18,517 nucleotides of DNA from Ilumatobacteraceae bacterium (GTDB lineage: Bacteria; Actinomycetota; Acidimicrobiia; Acidimicrobiales; Ilumatobacteraceae). Under the pieces are notes generated by a model that was given only the letters and a program-made list of their open reading frames with translations, ran no database searches and had not been told where the DNA came from. Below, piece by piece: positions 14,602-18,517 of this stretch. Position 1 is the stretch's first letter. Every line of letters begins with the position of its first letter. The stretch is taken from positions 1 to 18,517 of the forward strand of contig SKSP01000281.1 of NCBI GenBank assembly GCA_007122945.1. The letters run 5' to 3'. Made by a program: the position numbers and the translations under genes.

Positions 14602-15420
14602 TCGAGGAGCCAGACCTCCAGGGCGACCCGTGCCGGGCTCCGTCGCGGCACGCTCCTGGCGAGCGTGATCGCCATCGGGCTGGTCGGAGGCCTGGCCGCG
14701 TGGAGGGTGTCGGCCACCGAGAGGCCCGTCGCGTCGGTGATCGTGCCGGTCACTCCTCAGCGAATCCTCGACACCCGCGTCGACGTCGGCCTCGCCGGAC
14801 CGTTCGTGTCGGCGACGCCACGTCAGCTCCGCGTCATCGGCGAGGTCGACAGCACCGGCGGAGCCGCAGCACCCGTCCCGTTCGACGCGACCGGCGTGAT
14901 GCTCAACGTGACCGCGGTCGCACCCGAGGCAGCCGGGTTCGTGTCGGTACGACCGGCCGGCACCCCCGGGGCGCCCGCAACGTCGTCGCTCAACGTCGAG
15001 GCCGGCGCGATCGTCGCGAACGCCGTCCAGGTCGCCGTCCCCCAGTCGGCTCCGGACCGACCCGACCTCGGCGACGCCTACGGATCGATCGAGATCACGT
15101 TCGACGCCTACGGCACCCCCGGTCCGACCGCCCACATCCTCGTCGACGTGGTCGGCTACACCGCACATCCACGCGAGCCACGCGTCGCGCTGCTCGAGAC
15201 CAGTAACGCCCATGGCATCCCGCCGGGCCAACGCGTCACCGAGGAGTACTTCTGCGGCCGAGGCGTCGCCGTGTCGGGCGGATACGACGCGTTCGGGCAG
15301 GTGACCGTCGAGGAGAGCCGACCCTCACCGGACCCCTTCGCGTGGATGATCACCGCCCGGAACGATGACCCCACCATCGACGGCTTCTACAACGTCTGGG
15401 TGCTCTGCCTCGGCGGGTAG
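14599..15420 (+). CDS. Secreted or membrane-anchored protein with actinobacterial 'P.RILDTR' domain
   Basis: The 273-residue protein starts with a basic stretch ('SRATRAGLRRG') and one hydrophobic helix (about 18-35), an uncleaved anchor or signal peptide. An extracellular domain follows, opening with 'VIVPVTPQRILDTRVDVGLA' and continuing with 'FDATGVMLNVTAVAPEAAGF', 'NVEAGAIVANAVQV', 'GSIEITFDAYG' and 'HILVDVVGY'. This is the repeated 'DTR' beta-rich domain common in secreted proteins of Acidimicrobiia and other actinobacteria, here as one copy. The C-terminal 75 residues contain two cysteines ('EYFCGRG' and 'WVLCLGG') that may form a disulfide, and I do not recognise that part. Function is unknown; cell-surface attachment or binding is a guess. 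It has a clear SD and no visible leaderless promoter. Confidence 0.75.
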   Translation: MSRSQTSRATRAGLRRGTLLASVIAIGLVGGLAAWRVSATERPVASVIVPVTPQRILDTRVDVGLAGPFVSATPRQLRVIGEVDSTGGAAAPVPFDATGVMLNVTAVAPEAAGFVSVRPAGTPGAPATSSLNVEAGAIVANAVQVAVPQSAPDRPDLGDAYGSIEITFDAYGTPGPTAHILVDVVGYTAHPREPRVALLETSNAHGIPPGQRVTEEYFCGRGVAVSGGYDAFGQVTVEESRPSPDPFAWMITARNDDPTIDGFYNVWVLCLGG

Positions 15421-15427
15421 CCGCCGA
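15410..15427 (+). terminator. Hairpin spanning the stop codon of the secreted protein gene
   Basis: TCGGCGG (15410-15416) pairs perfectly with CCGCCGA (15421-15427) across the loop GTAG, which contains the TAG stop. There is no T-tract. Its position resembles the hairpin at 7682-7706. Confidence 0.45.
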
Positions 15428-15553
15428 CGTCGACCAGCTCCCGTCGCCGACCCGGCCCCGGCCCCCGACACGACATCGTCGTGGGCGATGACTCCGACCC
15501 GCATCCGGCGTCTACAGGGGGACCGGGGTTCACCGGATCCACCCACATCTCCT

Positions 15554-15558
15554 GGAGG
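15554..15558 (+). promoter_or_regulatory. Consensus Shine-Dalgarno GGAGG of the RibD_C-domain gene
   Basis: GGAGG lies 7 nt before the ATG at 15566. It is the clearest ribosome binding site in the window and fixes this start. Confidence 0.85.
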
Positions 15559-15565
15559 CATCGTC

Positions 15566-16186
15566 ATGAGGCGACTCACCGCTGGCTTGTTCATCTCGTT
15601 GGATGGCGTCGTGGAGGCGCCCGACGAATGGCACTTCCCGTACTTCGACGAGCAGATGGGAGCCGCGGTCGATGCCCAACTCGGAGCAGCCGACACGTTG
15701 CTGTTCGGCCGCAGGACGTACGAGGCCTTCGCCGACGCATGGCCGGAACGGGAGACCGCCGGGGACGGCGACGCCGACTTCGCGAGGAAGCTCGGCGACG
15801 CGCGCAAGATCGTCGTGTCGGGCCACGAGCCGGGGTTGACGTGGCGGAACTCCGAGCTGCTGGAGGGCGACCTCGTCGAGGGCGTCACCCGACTGAAGGA
15901 CGATCCCGGTGGCGACATCGGCATGAGCGGTTCGATCTCGGTGGTCCGCCAGCTCCTCGAGGTCGGGCTCCTCGATGAGTTGCACCTCCTGGTGCACCCG
16001 ATCGCCGTCCGCAAGGGCATGCGCCTGTTCGACGAGAGCGGCCCCGCGCTGCCCCTCAGGCTGCTCCGGTCGGAGACCTTCGGGACCGGCGTGCTCCACC
16101 TGCTCTACGGGCCCGACGACACACCTCCCGACGGCGGGTGGAACGACGCCGTCCGGGCCGTCGCCCAGGCCACGTCCGACCGGTAG
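15566..16186 (+). CDS. Dihydrofolate reductase family protein (RibD C-terminal domain)
   Basis: The 206-residue cytoplasmic protein has the DHFR-like RibD_C fold. 'LTAGLFISLDGVVEAPDEW' starts it, 'ADTLLFGRRTYEAFADAWP' follows (about 43-61), 'KIVVSG' is strand D, and 'IGMSGSISVVRQLLEVGLL' gives the glycine-rich NADPH-phosphate site. 'DELHLLVHPIAVRKGMRLF' precedes the end. Stand-alone members of this family are common in actinobacteria and are probably NADPH-dependent reductases of unknown substrate; they are neither true folate reductases nor riboflavin enzymes. The start is fixed by a consensus GGAGG. A weak hairpin (16173-16177 with 16186-16190) spans the stop. Confidence 0.9.
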   Translation: MRRLTAGLFISLDGVVEAPDEWHFPYFDEQMGAAVDAQLGAADTLLFGRRTYEAFADAWPERETAGDGDADFARKLGDARKIVVSGHEPGLTWRNSELLEGDLVEGVTRLKDDPGGDIGMSGSISVVRQLLEVGLLDELHLLVHPIAVRKGMRLFDESGPALPLRLLRSETFGTGVLHLLYGPDDTPPDGGWNDAVRAVAQATSDR

Positions 16187-16272
16187 GACGCAATCGAACA
16201 GGACGCGGTCGAACGGGCACGCTCACCGCGGCGGCGCGCATCACGCTGGAGTGCGGAGGCGAGCGGCGGTTC

Positions 16273-16285
16273 GGGTGTGACACCC
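16273..16285. promoter_or_regulatory. Perfect inverted repeat GGGTGT-G-ACACCC upstream of the DUF222/HNH gene
   Basis: A 13-bp palindrome with a one-base centre lies 19-31 bp before the ATG at 16304, just upstream of the possible -10 CATGAT (16291-16296). The position and symmetry fit an operator for a dimeric repressor. Confidence 0.4.
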
Positions 16286-16290
16286 CTCGT

Positions 16291-16296
16291 CATGAT
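16291..16296 (+). promoter_or_regulatory. Possible -10 (CATGAT) of the DUF222/HNH gene
   Basis: CATGAT ends 7 nt before the ATG at 16304. The first base differs from the TAnnnT pattern of other genes here. Confidence 0.35.
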
Positions 16297-16303
16297 GGGG
16301 TGC

Positions 16304-17566
16304 ATGGCCGAGGTGGCTGATCTGGCGGGGTGGCACGGTGAGGAGGTTGCCGGGTTCACCGTGGCGCGGCGTCGGGCGCGGGCGGCGGAGCTCGTCGAGT
16401 TGGGGGTGTTGGTGGAGGCGGGGTTCCGGTCGGCGTCGGCGTGGTTGGCGGCGGCGACGGGGGAGCCGTTCGGGGCGTGTCAACGGTCGGTGCGTCTGGC
16501 GGGCAGGTTGCAGAAGATGCCGGTGGTGGCCGAGGTGTTCGCGTCGGGGGTGTTGTCGGAAGCGGCGTTGGGGTTGTTGTGTGATGCGTGGGCCGAGTCG
16601 ATCGCCGGGGTGTTCGCCCGCGACGAGGAGTCGTTGGTCGGGTGGGCGGTCGAGTTGCCGTATCCGGATGCCAAGGTGGTGGTCGAGGCGTGGGTGGCGC
16701 ACGCGGACCCGGAGCGGGTGCCGCGGTCGGCCGAGGAGCGGTTCGAGTCGCGTCGGTTGCACCTGTCGGGGTTGCTGGACGGGATGGCGAAGCTGGACGG
16801 TGTGCTCGACGCCGAGGGTGCGGTGTGTGTGGGTGAGGCGATTCGTTGGTTGTCGCGGCCGTCGGCGGGTGATGGTCGTACGGCGGCGCAGCGTCGTCAT
16901 GACGCGTTGGTGGAGATGGCGCGGTTCGTGTTGGCGTATCGCGAGTCGCCGCCGGGGGAGCAGCGCCGCCTTCCCAAGGTGGTGGTGACGACGAGTGCGG
17001 ACGATCTGTGCGGCCGCCGGGACGACGACGAGTCGTCCGCCGCCCGCGACGTACCCGACGTGCCCGACGTGCCCGACGTGCCCGACGTGCCCGACGTGCC
17101 CGACGGGCCGGATCCTCCCGGCCCGAGCGGCGGGTCGGGTGGGTTCGGTGGTCATCTGGGGTCGTCGATCGTGGGTGCCGAGGCGGTGCGTCGGTTGGCG
17201 TGTGATGCGGGGTTGCACCGGTTGGTGGTGTCGGGTCGGTCGACGTTGCCGGACGACGGGCGTCAGACCCGGACGATCTCGCCGCCGTTGTTCGAGGCGT
17301 TGATGGTGCGCGACGGCGGGTGCCGGTGGCCGGGTTGTGAGGTGCCGGCGTGGTTCTGCGATGGGCATCATGTGGTGCACTGGGCGGATCTGGGCGAGAC
17401 CGAGCCGGACAACCTGGCGTTGTCGTGTTGGTTCCATCATCATCTGGTGCACGAGGACGGCTGGTGTATCGAGCCCCTCGGGGCCGGGAACTTCCGACTG
17501 ATCACCCCCGGCGGGCTGATGGCGCCGATGAGCCCACCCCGCATGGTCCTCGCCGCCGCCTGCTGA
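16304..17566 (+). CDS. DUF222 / HNH endonuclease domain protein (13E12-type)
   Basis: The 420-residue protein has an alpha-helical DUF222 region (about 10-235; 'SASAWLAAATGEPFGACQRSVR', 'AGRLQKMPVVAEVFASGVLS' in the usual places). A Pro/Gly/Asp linker (236-285) contains six DVP repeats, and a C-terminal HNH domain follows: Cys340 and Cys345 in 'CRWPGC', His355-His356 in 'DGHHVVHW', Asn370 in 'DNLALSC' and the final His378-380 in 'WFHHHLVHEDGW'. Related proteins (M. tuberculosis REP13E12 and many actinobacterial paralogues) are predicted nucleases of unknown role, often present in many copies. Codon use is mostly G-ending (TTG, GTG, GCG) in the two domains, unlike the C-ending use of neighbours. 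The ATG at 16304 is favoured; GTG 16277 and ATGs at 16292 and 16295 are alternatives. Confidence 0.85.
   Translation: MAEVADLAGWHGEEVAGFTVARRRARAAELVELGVLVEAGFRSASAWLAAATGEPFGACQRSVRLAGRLQKMPVVAEVFASGVLSEAALGLLCDAWAESIAGVFARDEESLVGWAVELPYPDAKVVVEAWVAHADPERVPRSAEERFESRRLHLSGLLDGMAKLDGVLDAEGAVCVGEAIRWLSRPSAGDGRTAAQRRHDALVEMARFVLAYRESPPGEQRRLPKVVVTTSADDLCGRRDDDESSAARDVPDVPDVPDVPDVPDVPDGPDPPGPSGGSGGFGGHLGSSIVGAEAVRRLACDAGLHRLVVSGRSTLPDDGRQTRTISPPLFEALMVRDGGCRWPGCEVPAWFCDGHHVVHWADLGETEPDNLALSCWFHHHLVHEDGWCIEPLGAGNFRLITPGGLMAPMSPPRMVLAAAC
17048..17101 (+). repeat. 9-bp tandem repeat (GACGTGCCC x6) encoding DVP repeats
   Basis: Six consecutive 9-bp units lie in frame. Units 2-6 are identical and the first differs only by GTA for GTG. 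They encode DVP x6 from residue 249, followed by a degenerate DGP. This looks like recent slippage expansion in the linker before the HNH domain. Confidence 0.95.
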
Positions 17567-17600
17567 CCGACCGCGGCCCGGCCGGAGACCTGACGGCACG

Positions 17601-17640
17601 ACGGTGAGACGGTGAGACGGTGAGACGGTGAGGCGATGAG
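17601..17640. repeat. 8-bp tandem repeat (ACGGTGAG) upstream of the GNAT gene
   Basis: Four perfect ACGGTGAG units lie at 17601-17632, followed by an imperfect GCGATGAG (17633-17640) and a partial ACGG. The array ends 11 bp before the -10 hexamer of the acetyltransferase gene and covers its expected -35 region. Confidence 0.95.
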
Positions 17641-17651
17641 ACGGGGTGCGG

Positions 17652-17657
17652 TACGTT
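17652..17657 (+). promoter_or_regulatory. -10 hexamer TACGTT of the GNAT gene, leaderless
   Basis: TACGTT ends 7 nt before the ATG at 17665. The 8-bp tandem repeat lies just upstream. Confidence 0.6.
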
Positions 17658-17664
17658 CCGAGCC

Positions 17665-18300
17665 ATGGCGCCCCCGCTGCCGACGTTCAGGTACACGTTC
17701 GATCTGGTGGGTCGGTTCGTGCGGTTGGAGCCGCTCGGGGAGCACCACGTCGACGACCTCGTGGCCGCGGCCGCGGGCGACCGTTCCACGTTCGGGTTCA
17801 CGTGGGTGCCCGACGGGCGCGACGACACGCTCCGCTTCGTCGACGACCTGCTCCGCGCGCGCGACGCCGGCGACGTCGTACCGTTCGCGCAGTGCCGCCC
17901 AGACGGCACCGCCGTCGGTTGCACGCGCTACATGACGCTGCGCCGCTGGCGCCGTCGCGCCGAGCCCGACGAGGTCGAGATCGGCGGCACGTGGCTCGCT
18001 CCCGATGCGCAGCGCACGCCGATCAACACCGAGGCGAAGTTCCTGCTCCTCCGCCACGCGTTCGAGGTGTGGGGCGTCTGGCGGGTCGACTTCGAGACCG
18101 ACGTCCGCAACGCCCGCAGCCGGGCGGCGCTCGAGCGCATCGGCGCGACGTTCGAGGGTGTGCTGCGCCATCACCGGGTGGCCGCCGACGCTCCGCCGGA
18201 CGACCCCCGTCCGCGCGACAGCGCGTTGTACGCGATCACCGACGACGACTGGCCCGCCGTCGCCGGGCAACTGCGGGCCCGACTCGCTGACACCTCCTGA
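17665..18300 (+). CDS. GNAT family N-acetyltransferase (RimJ/RimL-like)
   Basis: The 211-residue cytoplasmic acetyltransferase begins with the RimJ/RimL-like 'VGRFVRLEPLGEHHVDDLV'. It contains 'EIGGTWLAPDAQRTPINTEAK' near the acetyl-CoA site (the beta4 strand and alpha3 helix start), then 'LLRHAFEVWGVWRVDFETDVRN' in part, and 'ARSRAALERIGATFEGVLRHH', the typical end of this subgroup. Members acetylate alpha-amino groups of ribosomal proteins or small molecules; the substrate is not predictable here. Start ATG 17665 lies 7 nt after TACGTT. Confidence 0.9.
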   Translation: MAPPLPTFRYTFDLVGRFVRLEPLGEHHVDDLVAAAAGDRSTFGFTWVPDGRDDTLRFVDDLLRARDAGDVVPFAQCRPDGTAVGCTRYMTLRRWRRRAEPDEVEIGGTWLAPDAQRTPINTEAKFLLLRHAFEVWGVWRVDFETDVRNARSRAALERIGATFEGVLRHHRVAADAPPDDPRPRDSALYAITDDDWPAVAGQLRARLADTS

Positions 18301-18334
18301 CCGGGCATCCCCCCACGGTGTGCACCACCGGGCG

Positions 18335-18340
18335 TACGCT
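18335..18340 (+). promoter_or_regulatory. -10 hexamer TACGCT of the Fpg/Nei gene, leaderless
   Basis: TACGCT ends 7 nt before the GTG at 18348, whose second codon is the catalytic proline, so the start is certain. Confidence 0.65.
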
Positions 18341-18347
18341 GGTGTTC

Positions 18348-18517
18348 GTGCCCGAGGGCGACACCATCCACCGCACCGCCGCCGCGTTGCGGACGGCGCT
18401 GGTCGGTCGGCCGATGTCACGGTTCGACGCACCCCGCCTGGTCGGGCCGTCGCCGCAGGCCGGCCGCATCGTCGAGGACGTCGCCAGCCGCGGCAAGCAC
18501 CTCGAGATCCGCTGGGA
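18348..18517 (+). CDS. Fpg/Nei family DNA glycosylase, N-terminal fragment (3' truncated by window edge)
   Basis: Only the first 56 codons are present. The N-terminus 'PEGDTIHRTAAALR' is diagnostic: after loss of the initiator residue, Pro2 is the Schiff-base nucleophile and Glu3 is catalytic. 'IVEDVASRGKHLEIRW' matches the following strand with the conserved Lys of 'GKxL'. 'EGDT' rather than 'ELPE' points to the endonuclease VIII (Nei) branch rather than Fpg. The enzyme excises oxidised bases and nicks the strand in base-excision repair. The H2TH and zinc-finger domains lie beyond the window. Confidence 0.92.
   Translation, partial: MPEGDTIHRTAAALRTALVGRPMSRFDAPRLVGPSPQAGRIVEDVASRGKHLEIRW

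Noticed and set aside
17048..17101. Possible CRISPR or minisatellite array
   Set aside because: Units are 9 bp, contiguous, in frame and without spacers, so this is a coding repeat and not CRISPR.
16241..17599. Minus-strand 452-codon frame with GHVGHV repeats
   Set aside because: Shadow of the DUF222/HNH gene; the repeats are the complement of the DVP array.
18317..18326. GGTG-TG-CACC palindrome between the GNAT and Nei genes
   Set aside because: Only 4-bp arms with a 2-base centre; too short to separate from chance in GC-rich DNA.
1..18517. tRNA, rRNA, riboswitch, IS element or integrase
   Set aside because: No cloverleaf, conserved rRNA stretch, transposase or integrase motif, or terminal inverted repeat pair was seen by eye.

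Overview
The window is GC-rich DNA (roughly 70% by eye) packed with short-spaced or overlapping genes. Many genes start with GTG and are apparently read from leaderless transcripts. Together with a mycofactocin gene pair, a DUF222/HNH 13E12-type protein, a DUF4395 protein, a DUF4916 Nudix-like protein and a secreted protein with the 'P.RILDTR' domain, this points to an actinobacterium. Acidimicrobiia (an Ilumatobacter-like organism) is my best guess. The phylum is an inference from gene families and style; the genus is only a guess.

Layout. 1-1545 (+): 3' part of a GH3 beta-glucosidase with a PA14 insert, cut by the window edge. 1507-3082 (-): ung (uracil-DNA glycosylase), then a YihY/BrkB membrane protein, joined by a 17-bp tandem duplication that creates a 6-codon mini-ORF. 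3137-7688 (+): a co-directional run of a D-cysteine desulfhydrase/ACC deaminase-like PLP enzyme, an isopenicillin N synthase-like iron/2-oxoglutarate-type oxygenase, a ROK sugar kinase and an acyl-CoA synthetase-like adenylating enzyme. 7700-9759 (-): a two-gene unit of an alanine-racemase-fold protein overlapping (GTGA) a DUF418-like membrane protein. 9832-11818 (+): a DHA2-type MFS exporter and a DUF4395 membrane protein. 11772-13774 (-): mftE and mftF, the peptidase and glycosyltransferase of mycofactocin maturation, overlapping by GTGA. 13868-14407 (+): a DUF4916 Nudix-like protein with a degenerate Nudix box. 14599-16186 (+): a secreted/anchored DTR-domain protein and a RibD_C/DHFR-like protein, the only two genes with strong Shine-Dalgarno sequences. 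16304-17566 (+): a DUF222/HNH protein of unusual, mosaic codon use. 17665-18300 (+): a GNAT acetyltransferase. 18348-end (+): 5' end of an Fpg/Nei DNA glycosylase.

The clearest window-wide signal is regulatory. Nine genes on both strands have a TAnnnT hexamer whose last base lies 6-8 nt before a GTG or ATG start, and up to three more have a weaker version. This places the transcription start on or next to the start codon. The signal is used here to choose starts, and it implies that many genes in apparent operons also have their own promoter.

The most system-like content is the mftE-mftF pair. It is separated from the other mycofactocin genes (no mftA, mftB, mftC or mftD is visible) and shares a repeat-rich 93-bp control region with the divergent Nudix-like gene. 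No rRNA, tRNA, CRISPR array, insertion sequence or origin was recognised. There is no gene-free stretch over 300 bases; the longest gap, 14408-14598, holds two hairpins and the ribosome binding site of the next gene.
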